Assembly (NCBI GenBank): GCA_013397935.1
Contig: VZRN01011464.1
Span: 835,676 to 899,675 of the forward strand
Direction: 5' to 3'
Length of the DNA stretch: 64,000 bases
From: Dasyornis broadbenti
Taxonomy: Eukaryota > Chordata > Aves > Passeriformes > Dasyornithidae
Each line of letters starts with the position of its first letter. Position 1 is the first letter of the stretch. A program made the position numbers and the translations under genes. Positions 26,701-41,700 of the stretch are shown here, one piece after another. Below the pieces are notes generated by a model, which was not told the DNA's origin, searched no databases, and saw only the letters and a list, made by a program, of their open reading frames with translations.

Positions 26701-29700
26701 CTTATGGCTTGAAAGTAAATAATTTAATCCTCAAATTAACGAAGAAACCACAACATAACAGAAGCACAAGTGGCCAAAATCAGCCAGCTTTAAAAACATT
26801 AGTTAAGTAGATACTAAACATCATCACTGTTTGTGAGTTTTACAATAAAAGTTAATGGTGTGCATGAAGTAAAGGATTAGGAATATTTTTCTCTTATTTT
26901 TTCATGTGAACAAAATGGCATCAACTTATTCAGAAGCCTATTTGCTACCAATAATTCCCAGGGAGTATGTCGAACAGAAGGTATCAATTAAGAAGTCAGA
27001 AAATTATTTTACAATATGCATGTTAAGGCCCTCTACACCATTTTAAGGTGAATTAAAAAAAATCCCCAGTCTTAATTTTACGAAGAGACTGAATTTACAA
27101 ATAGCGGATACTTTGGATAAAGTATGCCAAGAGCTACAGAAAAAGGCAAAACCAGCATTTTAGGCCTAGGTGAACGTTATCTACTGGGAAAAAACAGCAG
27201 GCTTCAGTATTGAAGGTGATGTTCTCCAAGTACTCTAAATGCTGCAGAAATTTTTATTAGAATTTTAGTATGCTGAGGGGTTTTTCTGAGAGCATGCAAC
27301 ATTGTTTGTGATGACCCAAGCCACAGGATACAAAGATAATTCCCAATAATAGTAAAAGATTATAGAAACTGAGCAATGACACTAAGGATATTTGACCATG
27401 AATTTCACTTTGTTAAATGTAACTCACAACATTAGAAAATGTAACAGTTTACAACTCAGTGCAAGAATAACAAAACATCTTTCAAGCAAAGCATTACTTA
27501 AGAGAATAAGCTAGTATTTATGCAAATACCTGGCTATGAGGTAATTTAGGGATAACCTCAAAATTGCTAAAAATAAGAACATAGGAATGGCCCAGCCATG
27601 CCATACAGCATTCATGTAAATCTGCAGATTAAGAAGAAAAAACAAACAAAGAGAGATGCGGATTAAAAACTGGGGTACAGTGAGTTGCATGAAATACCAT
27701 TTCCCACTGTGCTCTTGGGCTCAGAATCATGCAATTTACATCAAAAAGATTTATACATTTTAGCCACCCCATGAGTGACAATGGCCCTGCATTCAGGAAT
27801 GCAAAATCAAAATTAAGAATGAACCAAATCTCCAGAAACAACACTTAACTAGTTCTCAGCTGCCTCAGAGAGAGTACTAAGTATTTCCAACACTACACTT
27901 ACCTGAAGGGGTAGGGAGAAAAAAAAAGAAGTAAACCCTAAAGTCTGTGCATCTGCTACATTACCATGATATGGTCAGCAATGGCATAGAAGCCATGGTA
28001 TAGGAATTACAGCAATTACCCCCATACTGGGAAGCAGGATAAACTCTTGCTCTGTTATTTCAGGTCAATTAAATCCCAAAATTTTACCAAGACTAAAAAG
28101 ATTGCAGGAAAACAGATTTTATTTTATGTAGCAAGTACAAACACAAAGAGCTTCAAAAGGTATTCTGTTCCCTTCCCAGCTTCTGAAAATAGAGACTACA
28201 GTCTCTCTGTGAGTGACACTGGGTTTTTACTGATAACCCCAAAGTGAAATGTTGCTCTGTCTCCCAGGTCCCAGAGCTTTCAAAAAAGCTGCTCAAGTTT
28301 CTTCTTTCAGCTTTTATCTGAAAAATGGGTTTACCAGGTGAGGCAAGAGAAAAATCAGCAGATATGGAAAAGGGACAGACACAGGGCACTGGGAAGGGCA
28401 AGTCTCCTCCTCAATATTCCTTCAGCTGTGTCATGCAAAATATCATAGGATCTGTAACTTAGAGGGAGGGATTATTTAACAAAAAGTGTGTGACATTTTC
28501 ACCACACAGGTTCATTCAGCTACACCTATTGATAATTCCTTTGACAGAAATACATGTCATATACACTGTGACCAAAAGAATTTAGATCATGTAATTAACA
28601 ATAGGAAAAAGGAAAAGAAATCAAACTCCTCTAGATACTTCTGTCTCTTTGCAGCAACCAAGCCGCCTTAAGATAGCATAGAAATGCTTGAATTTAGCTC
28701 ACAGACCTGATGTTTGCACATTAAATCATACTGAAATCAAGGCATTTTGCCTCTCATCACCATGATCCAAATGGCAAAGAGCCCTGATAGCTTTTTGCCC
28801 TGGGGGCAATAGCTTCTCAACAAATATAATCACTACCAGCATTCCAGCCCTTGACAAGAAGAAACTTTGCAGAGGCTGAACGAACCATCAAATTACCAGG
28901 ACTGCAAGAAAGAAACAAGAAAGGAGAGAACAATACCCAGATAGTTCTAAGCTATTTTAACAATTATAAAACTATGCTACAAGAAACCCAGGATACACAA
29001 TTTAAGTGGCTTTATATATAGCTGAAATTACAACTATTGATATTTTGAATTAAATGAAATGACACTATTTGATTTGACTTGAACTATAGCATACCCGTTA
29101 CTCAGATATGGCAGCTTCAACAAATTTCAGCAAATGATGTATTTTTTAAAGTTCTTACCACTCCTGGAGGAGTAGGATAACTTACAATAAAGGCAATAGC
29201 AGAAGTGTAGATAGAATACCAGTCTGATAAGGCAGAAAGATTCTTCACAAAATTTGTAACAGGTTTGGCACCTCTCTCTAAACAGAAGTGGAAAAAAACC
29301 ACAACTGTTAGAATTAGCTGGCAGTGGTTAAATCACTTATAAATTACAACCAGATTAGAAAACTACAGAATATTCAAGACATGTAATGACAAAAAAAGTT
29401 TATTCAAATGAAAAAAAATTAGCCCCACCAAAGTAACCGAAAAATTAGTCAAAAATGCATTTCCAAAAATTGTATTATGCATGACGAAGATTATGTCTAA
29501 TCTCTGAAACATAGACAAAGAAAAAAAAAAGATCAACATCCTTTATAAGGGTACCCTGGATGCTAAAAGCATTTGTTCTGAGCCATGTTCATACTACTCT
29601 GAAGACCATTGCACAGGTCAGTTTGTCACACTGTAAAACAATGTACATTAACCTGACTGAACTACAAGCCACCAAGGAACAATTTAAAATCACAGAATCG

Positions 29701-32700
29701 TTTAGGTGGGTTACCTTTAGTAACATCATTGGGTCCAACCATTAACCCAGCACTGCCAAATCCACCACTAAACTATGTCCCTAAACGATCTCTCTGCAGA
29801 GCCTTCCTACCCACCATCAGACCAACGCTCATGTCCAACTTGGTGTCATCTGCAAACTGGCAGGCAGCACTCAATCCTGTTGCCCAGATCCTTGATTAAG
29901 ATAGTAAACAGGACTGGCCCCAACACTGAGCCGTGGGGAATACCACTTGTGACCAGGTGGATGTAGCTCCATTCCCCACCACTCTTTGGGCTCATCAGCC
30001 AGTTTTCAACCCAGCAATGCATACACCTGTCCAAGCCATGGGCAGCCAGTTTCTTCAGGAGAATGCTGTGGGAAACAGCATCAAGGCTTTACTACAGTCT
30101 AGGCAGACAACATCCAGAGCCCTTCCCTCCCTCACTGCTGCTTCACTGCTAGCTTAAAGCCAGGCTAGATCTCTTGGCTGTATCTCTGTGGGACTCTATC
30201 CAGTTGCAGCACTTTGCTGCTTACTCTTCCTAAGCTCAGCAACACAGCACGTCACTCCCTGAACAAGTCTGTCCCCACCTCTGCAGAGCTTTGGTCTTGC
30301 CATCCCTGCATGGGAGACTGACCTGTGCTGGGAGAGGCCCATGCACAGACACACCCAGCCAGCGAGAGCAAGAGGGGCTCTTCCTCAGCTCCCTAAAACC
30401 CTCTTATCCTTGACCCTCTTCCTCTACACTCTTTTACTACTCAGAAACACAAGGAAACAGGAGAGGGCTGCTGCAAGACCACCTTTGCTTTCTCTGTTGG
30501 ATCACACCAGTTTTGCCTTTCCTGATACAAATGATGACACCTCCTGCACGAGGAGTATCTGAAGCTCTCACTCTCTTTTGTAATAGAATTCACAACTTTT
30601 AAAGTTTTACTTCAAGAGAGCCTGCGACTTGCTGACCTAGTTTGTTTGGCTTAAAACTCAGCTATCCTCAACACGCTTCCTGTGTCAAGTAATTAAGCAA
30701 CTAGCACTAGATTCCCTTAAACATCAGCAGCACAACCAAAGCAGCAGATGAAGTAAGTGGAAGGGCACACCCAAGGCCCTGGAGGAGGTCCATAGACTCA
30801 AGCACTGCTTCCATCTGCTCTGCTCCAGCACCCTACACCAAGCCCATATTGAAGATCAAGACCTGGAAATCACTGGTGACAAGAAGGTTCTAGAGAGCTC
30901 TGAGTGACTGCCAGGCTCCTCGGACAGCAGGGATCTAGATTTTGTGGCTCACCTAGTGGAAGTTAAGAGCCACCCAAAACTTAATGCTGTTCTTTAAAAT
31001 CTATTCTGAAGGCAATGCATGCACACCACTGACAAGAAGTCACACGTATTCTCCCAAATGAAACCAGAACAAATACAATGAATAAAATACTGCTAAGTAC
31101 TTACTTAATCTTCTCATATTTTCAGTCAACCTGAAAAATAACAGATAAAAGCAACTTGTTAAATAGACAACTAGTGCAGACTTCTGTACATTTGATCCCT
31201 GAAATACTGTTCACCGTTATAAACTATATGTGCATAAATCTTCATTCTTGCCTGTTACAAAATGTGTTTCTAGTAACTAATACAGTCTACCTTGCACCAG
31301 ACCAAAAACTGAAGTTTAAAAGCTCTCCGGCCTAAGACTTTGTTCACAGGTTTTGGGAGGCATATAACAAAACCTAGTAAATAATACAAATATTATTTTA
31401 TTTCAGACAGCAGATAAAATTTCATGTTTTGTCCAAAGCATTCACAAAAATTTTGAGGTAGTTCTGTGCTTTTGGTCTTATTATTTATTATTGAAACATT
31501 TACTCAAACCATGTAAAAAGCTGTTTAAGAAAAAAAAAAAGTTGATTAAAAAAAGCAACTCGTAAAGATGCCAACAATTTCTCACAATGACATTAGGGAT
31601 TTACCTTCTAGCACTAAGTGGCTCTTCTGTTTCCACTGTATTCTCTTCTGGCTGAAATCTGAAGTCCTCAAGATATTCCCCAAATTTGTCACAAAACCAC
31701 TTTTGGAGTCTTGAACAGACTGTGTGACTACGCTTATCTATAAAAGAGAAGCACTAGGTATCAAGATAATGCTAGAAGACATCTTTATCCAACACCAGCC
31801 CCTGTTCCCACACACCATGCTTTGTTGGGAAGCAAACTTTGTGCAGCTTCCCTGTCCTTCACCAACAGTCTTCGTGGAAATTTGCAATTTATTTCTCCGT
31901 TGCACAAGAACCCTGACTGCATTAAGCTGGTAAAATAAGACTAAAGGTGACTCCTCATTGCTCTTAGGACAGTATATGGAAGCATCATATTACCTGAGGT
32001 AAAAAGAGTAAAACATCCTAACAAACAATAATTTTTAGCAAACACAGTAAAAACATTTAGTGGTTAAGAGGCTTCTGTAAACAAAAGTCTGACGTAAATC
32101 TCAGTGCTCCTATTGTGCTGGAGGGTCACCTTGAGAAAAGCAAGTGCAAAGCAAAACACTCCTGAGCAGAGAGCTGGACAACCACCTTGTAGCCACAGGG
32201 GTTTGACAGGAAAGGGATGTGGAAACATAAGCAAGATTCTGCTAGAGGCATTTTTACTTCCACTTTCAAACCACTGATGGTCTGTAAAGATTGTGTGTGT
32301 GTCTCTCTATGCAGCTATACAAATAAATCATGCAGCTTCTCTTTTTTAAAGTCAGCCTTCAAAAATCATGCTTCAAAAATATGCACTTTCTATATATGGA
32401 ATACACAGTCATAATACTACCTGGGAAGTCTTATATGGCAAAATAATGAAGTGACACACACTTTCTGTACATCAGTGTTAGTGAAAAAATATAACATACT
32501 ATAGGGATACACAGAAATAATATAAGGGTAAAAGCCTTAAGGCAGGGCAAGTGAGAACAAAACAATCACTTGTAAGTCACAAAATTGTCATCCAGAAGGA
32601 ACAGACAGACTATTCTTTGGAAACATTGCTCAATACAGCAATGTCAGAAGGAGGACACTGGTCATAATTACTCCAGGACCAAATATAGTACAGAACTCCA

Positions 32701-35700
32701 TAAAATTAATATATGATTAAACAGAAGCATGAAAGATTAATCAGCCAACTACAACAGTCAACATTATGCATTTAAGCTCGTGAGAAAAAACAACTGGTTC
32801 TCAGAAAATAGAATCAAACTATTTATTAATGACTTACAATGAAAAATCTAGGAAAACAGGAATCTAGTGACAACTGACAGCTGAGATAATACTTCCATTT
32901 GAAAATAAAAATATGAAGTAGCTTCCCACCTGCCAATACTTCAGAAAGTACTGAGAAAGAAATTTGGAGTGTAAAGAGAAAAAATTGGCAGGTTGTAGTT
33001 CACAGAAAGCACTGACATTATGGGAGTACAAGAAGAGCAATTTCAGATTTAATCCACAGATTTAAAAGCCTAAGTCTCAATCACAAGGTGTGGGGAGGAA
33101 AGTTAAAGTGAACTGAAAGATTGAGAATCTGACGGTTGCCTTAGGTTTTTCAGGAATCACCACATTATTGAATTTATAACAAGCATCAGCTTGAGAAATG
33201 TAGATGACAGTGTACGTCTCCAAAAAATTAATAACTCTTAAGCTTACTCTTTCTCCAGAATATCTCTTTTTTAGAGGAAGGAAGTAGTAATATGTTAGTG
33301 GCATAACAGAACTTTTGCAGTTGAGAACAAAACAGAACATTTTTTCTGTGTATTACACCTGCTTTCTGGTAAGTCAAGGATCAGCAAGGCATGCAATGAT
33401 GAAGTGAGCCAACAGGTTTCATTACATACCTAAAGGCTTTACAATACACAATAAACTCCTTGCTCAGGTATTCAAAGTCAACTACAAAAAGTAAATGCAG
33501 AATCATGTACAGAGAGAGAAGTTGCTTGAATGGTCATTCATATTCAGCTTCTTCAGAAGCAAGGCCTAAGCTTCTAAGGATCAAAACAAAGGAAGAAAAA
33601 ATTCCAACTGAACCAAAGTGCTATTAGAGAGCCAACCAAGCTCACCTGTTCCATTGGCTTGTGCCTGTGACTTTGCAGGTTGCTGAGCTGCAGGCACCTC
33701 TTCTGCCCTAGAAAGAAAACAGAAACAATGTGAAATGTTACAGAGGAAGAATTTATTCCCTTTTAGATAAAGGAAGCACCAGAACCTCCAAGGTTTCTAT
33801 AGCTGAGATTATACAATCATGACAAGAGAAAAATCCAACTTATGCCCCTTCACAAGATTCGAAATATTCACTGCATTTAGGATCCCAGGAAATACCATCC
33901 ACTGGAACGAGAGGTGGGGTTTAGCCATTCCTGTCACCAGCAGCTCAATTTCATCTTACAACTACTCAACAAGGTAGTATCAAATTTCTTGCATTATTTA
34001 TGCCTTTGTGTGGTATATTCATTGCAAAGCCTGCCAGGAAACTCTTCAGAACCATGACTTCTCCTACAGCAATAAATTAAAAGGGATTCCATATCACAAG
34101 CTGGTAACCACAGCAGTAGAGCAAAACCTCAATTTGATGTATGAACCTTGAATTCTGCCATTGTTACTGGGATCAAACACCACTCAACTTCACAAGAGGA
34201 ACAGCTGTTAAGAATGATTTATAATGTTATGTGGTAAGCTCTCAAAATACACAGATACCAACCAATTTGAAAAATATCTTTAAGAACTTGAAAAAATGAA
34301 ATAGAAAAACTGCAACAAAAGTGTTCTAAAAATCTATGTCAAGTAGCAGGCATCATTGCTCTCACCTTTCAAAATGAGTCAAGAATATTCTCATCCATTA
34401 AAAGTGAACAGATTTTTTAAAACACAAATGCTTTTGCCATTCTGCACATGTACAAGGCTTCAAATTACATTTGCACACAGCCTCCAACTGCCAACCTGTC
34501 CTGAGAACACTCCAGGCTTCAGTCCCAAAGTCTTCAGTCATCCATGCAGATATGATACAGAAAGACTTTTCTAATGAAGCAGTAGCTTTGACAACATAAC
34601 ACCAGCCATAGCAAGCTTTACTTGACAGGGATTTGTATGATTGAAAAGATTACTTCTTGAAACAAAAACATGTCAGTTGTGCAATTTCATGATCACTCAT
34701 TTATCAGGCAGTATAGGTACTTTCAAATGTTCCTTTCATCTTTCCCTCTTCAGGAAGGGAATCAAGTGAAACATGGTCACTTGAAGAGTGAGAAGAGCGA
34801 TCCCACTGCACTGGGCAATACAGACAAAGTGCTCTCTCCTGCTGTTCCTCTAGAAAGGACTTTAGGAAAAGATCTCACTGTACTGTCTGCACAAGGAAAA
34901 AGGTCATTACTAATGTGTGCTGTCTCAATGTTACCATACATCAATGAGTATGATGGAGAAACTATAGAGCTTGAAGGCTCCTCCCCTTCCTTTCTATACA
35001 TTCCCCATTCTTAATGAGCTCTCCACATCCTTGTTCATTTCTAAAAAGAACATTTAGAAGTAATTTACTGATTTATGAATTACAACTGGACATTTATCAG
35101 CACGGATGAGCTGAATTCAATGGTTTTTGCTTTCAATGACATTGCTTTCATGACTCTTCAGGACTTTTCCCCATGGCTTCTATTTTCAGAACTTTTTGAT
35201 TTCTACTGTATTTACAGCAACTCTTCTTTTCAAAAGCCACCTGAAATGTCACCAGTTTATTTTCTCTAGCTAAACTTTAAGTTTGGTTCCTGTGCCATTT
35301 TCCTCCAGTTTCTATACAAGCCACAGGTTCCTCATCTAAAAACTCCTCCTGTCTTTGCTTCTTCTCCCACACCCTTGCATCTCCTCCACTTCCAGCTCTC
35401 AAAAGACAGACAGCAATAAACATGATCAAATTTGCACCAGCTATTATACAGTGGTGTCTTGTTTTCCTCTATCAGCACATCAGATGGCTACACCGTATAG
35501 CTGGGCATTTTCATCTGAAATCTGTCACTGGAACTCTGTTTCATTGAAGCTGAAGACACATTTAGGTGGAAAGGAGGCAGTCATTCACAAGCAGGTTCAC
35601 ACAGGCAGGAACCAGTTGCTCAACCCACTCCAGTCATGTAGAGGCACTGACTGGGGTGGTGTCACACCTGAACAACTCCTGTGACAGAGCCAAGGTGGGA

Positions 35701-38700
35701 TCCCACCACTGTCAGCTGTCAGAGTCTTCAGGCTGGGTCTTCCTCTGACATGCTGGGATGTATTTTAAGAAGCAGCACAGCGTCATCACTCCCTATGTTT
35801 CTTGGGCAAAAAATCAAGAAAATCTCATCAAGAAGTAGTTCTCTGTAGCAGCCTTACTGGGCTCCATCAGGAGCACATGACAGTTGGCTTTGGCCCTTCT
35901 TGGTGCTTTTGTTTCATTTTTCTGGCAATGTCTTACTTGCCATCTGCCTGTTACTCCTTCCCCATGAAGAACCTGACCTTTACGAATCATCAGGTTAATG
36001 ACAGCTCATTACTGCACCTGTGAATCAGGTTATAATTAGCCACTTCAGACAGATCGGGGCCAGGAAGCTCTGAATTCATTGTTTAGGCTTGCACACCTAC
36101 TGGCAAGTTCAATTCCAAAACCAGGTCATGTTGAACCACACAGCACATCAAGACCACTGACAGAGGGGAGAAACTTATTTTTCCAACAGTTTCTGAACCA
36201 CTCTTCAAGCCAGAAATGAGTTAAAATGCTGAAAAACATAAATAGTCCCCAGAACAACACAGTGTTCCTACGTGGGCTTCCTAACCGCTGCCTGAACCTA
36301 AGAGAACAAGCTGCATTAATTCCTCTTGGACCACACTTTCCACCAGAAAAAGGATGTAACTGCTAACACCAACACATCCCCAACACAAGGCTAGGTCATC
36401 TTTATGCAACTAGAGATTGCAGCCATTTAAAACACAGGCTGTTTGAAACTGGTAAGAGCAACCTCAGACAGTAGAGGAGACAAACACAAACTGTCTCTTT
36501 TTCTCTCTCTCTTTTTTTTTTTAATATATTGAGGTCAGGAAAGCATCAATTTTAATGACTATTAGGGGTGTTCATGACCAGGACATATGTACCACTCAAA
36601 AGCAACTAGTACACTTAGATGTAGTGTCCATTCAGTGCTGCCCCACAGAACAGCACCAAAGTGTTACTTTTTTAAGCTGTAAGTATAATACAGAAGTTAA
36701 GGGAGCCTTGACACTGAAGGCCATTTCCCTTAAATAAAATTTTTGGTTTGTGCGTATTAGGCCCTGAATACAGCTGCAAGTTGAGATGTGTGTGTATCAC
36801 AGATTCCCAAAAAAAACTGGATGCAGCCCAGAGTTGCGGCACACATCAGGTGCAGTCACTGCCAGGACATTCTCAGACATGTTCAAAGCAATTTTCCCAC
36901 AGGCTAACTCCAAGTTCACACGGGACCGACCACCAGTCTTGCAACAGCTGTCATGGAAGCCATTCAAGGCTGTTACATCTTTCCTACTGCTCAAAGTAAC
37001 CTGAATGCGTGTGCACTTCCATCAAAAGCACATTCCAACCTCATACATGCAAAAATAAGCATAAAGGAGGTATTTTCTTAGCCTGGTTTAAAGACATATC
37101 TTTCATATATGCACAGCTTCTTAACCTGAAGAGCTGTTAAAAAAACAAGTTAAATAATTTTCATATTTGTCATCTTCTTCCTAATAAAATACACCAAATA
37201 TTTCGGAAGCCTTTGCTATTCTCATCCACAATGAAGGAATAGTGACTTATGCAGAAGCATTGTCTATTTGGTCCTTGCAAAATTAGTTCACAATGATACT
37301 ATTAAAAAGGTTTGCTGCATAAGTCACAGGCTGCTGGTAAGTGTTGTTGCAAAAATTTTTGTTATTTTTTTCAGTGTGATTGTAGCTCACAATTTGTAAA
37401 ATATGGCAGCAACAGCTCACACAGACTATTCCAGATTATTTATGCATCATTCCACTTGCAAAATGTCATAAGCTTCAGCTGCCATACCAAATGCTGGGAA
37501 TGTTCTGGACTGTGTATCTGTGGAAAACTTCAACATTATCATATATTGCTACATGTACTGCTCTGCCTCACAAATACTTTAGAATACTGCAAATTTTAAA
37601 ATAATTTTTTTCTTATACCACAGCATAATTTGGTTTCATTAGCAGTTCACTTCTGCAAGCAAAAAGAACAGTACACACAAACCCCAGCCCTCAACTAAGT
37701 ACCACAAAGTTATTCAATCCCCCACCAGGGAACATATGAATATCTATTTTTAAATGGTGTAAGCAATTACCTGAGAAGCAGGGTGAATTTGACACAAGCA
37801 GATAGAACTTTCAGCAGTCACTTTGCTTAATAAAATTATATTTCCATCAGGCATAATTTTGGCCTATTACATATTTGACTGTGTAAGCCAACATTTTACC
37901 TATAGTCCTAATAACAGTATTTTTTAATATCCACAATGAAGTGCAAAATACAGTAAGCAATAAAGAATTTCACACAAGGAAGTACAAGTTAAGAAAAATC
38001 ATGGGCAACCAAATTTTTCTCCTCCTTGATAGAAACAGAAAAATTTTCAAAGTCTTATTTTGTTGTCACCTTACATATCCTGCCTGTCACAAAAAGGTTG
38101 AAATAGTAGTAAGACTAGTTAGAGAAACACTTGGGTAGAGGGGATAATTGGCTGAACGTAATCGCCAAGTGCAATACCCAAGCTGACTGGACTGGTGTAA
38201 TCCTTAGGATATCTAAATAGGAATATAGTACTCAGGGAGTCACGTCATCCTACCTTAATTTAGCAATACCAAGCCTGCCAGAGATTTGCTGTTGTCCACA
38301 ATCCAACAAGGCACAGATGCCGACACAAATATTGATAAACAAAGACCTTCCATTTCTTTTCTCTGTAAAACCTGTAGTGGACCAGATTGGACTCTGAGTT
38401 AATTTTATTATTCTGGAACAGAGTAGGATGATGAGCACCTTCCCGCAGAAGAAGACAGCTCCTCATCCTCCTCCAGGACTCCCAGCAATGAGGAGATCTC
38501 TTTCCCCCTTCTCTGTGCATGAGCTGGAGTCCAGGTATAGCTGCCCTTGGGAAAAAGCTGAAAGCCTGTGCCAGTGCTAAAGACAAGTATGGGGAATTTG
38601 CATCTCAAGCAACTTCAAGGCAGCAAGTCACAGACAAGAAAGTATCCTTTCCTTAAACATCAGTTTCATCTACCAATGGTAGGAAACGACGTTCACTGCT

Positions 38701-41700
38701 TTGTACAGCTGATACTGAGCTAACAGATACTCTCAGCATGTGATGGGCCCAAGCTTCTCCTCTCAACTGTCCACTCAAACAGGCAATCCCAGTCTAGCTA
38801 CACAGCCACACCAACCAGCACAGGCAATGAAAATGCATTCTCAAATCCCAGCTGTAAGAGCAACTTTAAAATGTCACTAAAAAAACCTCCAGATCAGAGC
38901 AGACTGGACCACCTTCCCACAGCACAGTTGTGGTGCTGGCTTGGGAACCAGACTCCTCCACAAGGGCCTTTGAGAGCCTCTTCTAAGCTGACTTGGCAGC
39001 ACAGGTCAAGACTTCACACACACCAATCCTGCATGGAACCAGTGATTTTGGAAAACCATCACTGTGAAACATCTCCTAAAAAAATCCCACTGTACTAAGA
39101 ACTGAGAATAAGAGGGAAGGCCTAATTTATCTTTTATCTAAAGCCTTGGTGCGCCAACACTCTGAATACTGCATGAGTTCAATCTCTTATGACAAAACCG
39201 TTTAAAGAACAGCAACCAAATTGATGAAAGGGATGGAGTACTCTTAAGGAGACAGTGGAAAAGCTGGAACTCATCAGTTTGGAGAGAAGGGTATTAGAAG
39301 AGAGGACTCATTAAGGATGGCAAATAACCTGAATGCTGAACAGTTATTCAGCAGATCTTACAACCCTGTAACTATGGGGCATTCTTGAAACTACTAAGAA
39401 ATCTATTAAAAAAGAAAGCAAATAAATTGCTTCTTTAGACTCAAGAGAGACTTCTGCAATGTACTGTCTCCATAGCTTCCAGTGGAAGATAGCCCCAGCA
39501 CGTTCACTAGAGTGTTAAATAAATTCATAGATAATAGGTCTGCAAACCAAGACTGAAGCAAAAGACAGAAATGTACTTCTGATACCCTTAAATAAAGTAT
39601 TTGTGGATGCTTACAACAAGCAGTTGAAGGAACAGGGGTTGTTTAGCCTGGAGAAAAGGAGGCTCAAGGGAGATCTCATTGCTCTCTACAACTACCTGAA
39701 AGGAGGTTGTAGTCAGGTGGGGGTCGGTCTCTTCTCCCAAGTAACAAGTTAAGGACAAGAAGAAATTACCTCAAGTTGCACCAGAGGATTTTATATTTGG
39801 CATTAGGAAAAAATCCTTCACTGAAAAGGTTCTCAAGCTCTGGAACAGGCTACCAAGGGAAACGGTTGAGCCACCATCCTTGGAGGTAATTAAAAGAATT
39901 GTAGATGTGGCCCTTGAGGACATGGTTTAGTGGTGGACTTGGCAGTGCAGGGTTAATAGTTGGACTCAATGATCTTTAAGGTCTTTTCCAAATGAAACAA
40001 TTATATGATTCCATAGGAGCAGAGGGTAGACAGACAACACACAGCAACTAGGCTCACATGTTTCCTACAAATGGCTCCTACTTCCACTGCTACAGGATAC
40101 CAATGGATATGGACTGTTGGCATGAGTAGAAAGGCATTTTTACACTTGAGTACAGAAGTAAGCAAGAGGCTGGGAAGAGTTTGCAAGGCATCGGGAAACC
40201 TCATATCCTCATAAGCAAAACACTTTGCCTGTTTGCTCTTGCTTGTCACCTCTAAGTAACTGGCAGTGCTTACAGCATGTGATCACCAACTCCGCCTGCA
40301 CTATCTCCTGATGACAGCACTTGGTGCTGAGCCATGGCTCCTGCTGCTCAGCCGAGTAATATCAGCTGCTGCTGAGCAAGATAACACAGGCAGCTACATA
40401 CACAAGTGGTCCAGACCAACCAGGCCACCAAGAAACTGCTATGGGTCTTAAGATCTAAAGTCCATGTAGCTAAGTAGACTAAGGAGAGACAACATCAAAT
40501 GTGATGCTCTGCATAATCAAGATGGGTGTCCTCAAGGCTGAAAGGGACCTAGGAGCATGGGGAGGTGTTTCCATTTGTCATTGCAGTGGCAAGGAAGGCT
40601 CAAATTCCAGTTACTCCCATGCATTTAAGGCTTTGGTGTGGCACTGGGATGACCCTGCTGCTGCTAGAACAGGTGTAACAAGGATTGGGAAGCCTGGAGA
40701 AGACACAGGTTTTGAAAAGTCAAAGCATATGCAATGACATGGCAAACGCTCTGGCATTCAGTAGCTCCAAGCAAGTAAGATCGCAGAGGGAGGGCATCAG
40801 AAAAGGTGAAATGAAGAATATTTCAACTAGAAAGTGTCATGGCACTTCTGCAGCTACAGCACTATGTATGGGCAAGCAACTTACACATACATGGATGTTA
40901 ATGATGCAGTTTTACAGGAAAACACAGACAGCTGGTCTCTCTGTCAACTACTAATTTAAGAGTACATAGGCTGGAAACATATGCTTTCACCAGCAGAGAC
41001 ATTCAGAGATCTCAAGTGGCTCTCAGCTTTACAGTGAAGGTATTTCTCTTACCTTGCTTTAAGTACTTCATTGACTCTTTGTTCTAGTTCTAATCTCCTC
41101 TGCCGTTCCTTTTCTAGCTCCTGCCTTAATGTTTCAGCGTTTGTTTCTTCTCTCAGCTTCCTGAGCTCCTCCTCTGTTAATTAAAGAAGAAGATAAAGAT
41201 TTTGTTACTCTGAAGTATTTATATAAAAAATTTAAAATCTAATTATGAACAGATTACATGTGGGGAATGTTTTTTATCCATGCTATACCAAATATGTTCA
41301 CCAGAAAAAAACAAGCATTCAAGGGCTAGACAGACTTCATAAAAAGTACATAGCTGTATCAAGTACAAAATGTTTCACTACAATTGTTAAGCAAGGAGGA
41401 AAACAACTCTAAAGTTTTCTTTTCAAGATGCAAAATAAGCCCTTGGTACAAGCTATCTTTATTGGAACATATGACATACTCTTCATTCCCCAAAGAAATA
41501 ATCAGCAGCAAAACTTGTCTATTGCTAAATCCAGTGGTCATAACCAACAAAAAAACCCAAAACCCAAAACAAACAAACAAAAAAAAACAACAAAGAAAAA
41601 GTATCTGTTTTCCTACCCATAGATATGTATGGGTAGGAAAACACGAAACCATGAAGTCACAAGAAGTTATATGATGCCATATAAATCCATTCCCATCAGT

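Larger units (their letters stand above)
33708..41052 (-). other. GRAMD4: GRAMD4 intron 3
   Basis: 7.3 kb. It has a pyrimidine run at 36492-36522, an old CR1-like stretch at about 39120-39560 and a well-preserved CR1 3' end at 39622-40016. The rest is unassigned, with only short open frames. Confidence 0.9.

Noticed and set aside
40500..40960. CR1 5' region or coding segment
   Set aside because: A few words such as AAAGGGACCTAGGAGCATGG recall LINE sequence, but the order of blocks could not be followed.
41606..41643. Precursor microRNA
   Set aside because: The perfect stem is only 16 bp and does not extend with flanking pairing to the usual 25-30 bp.
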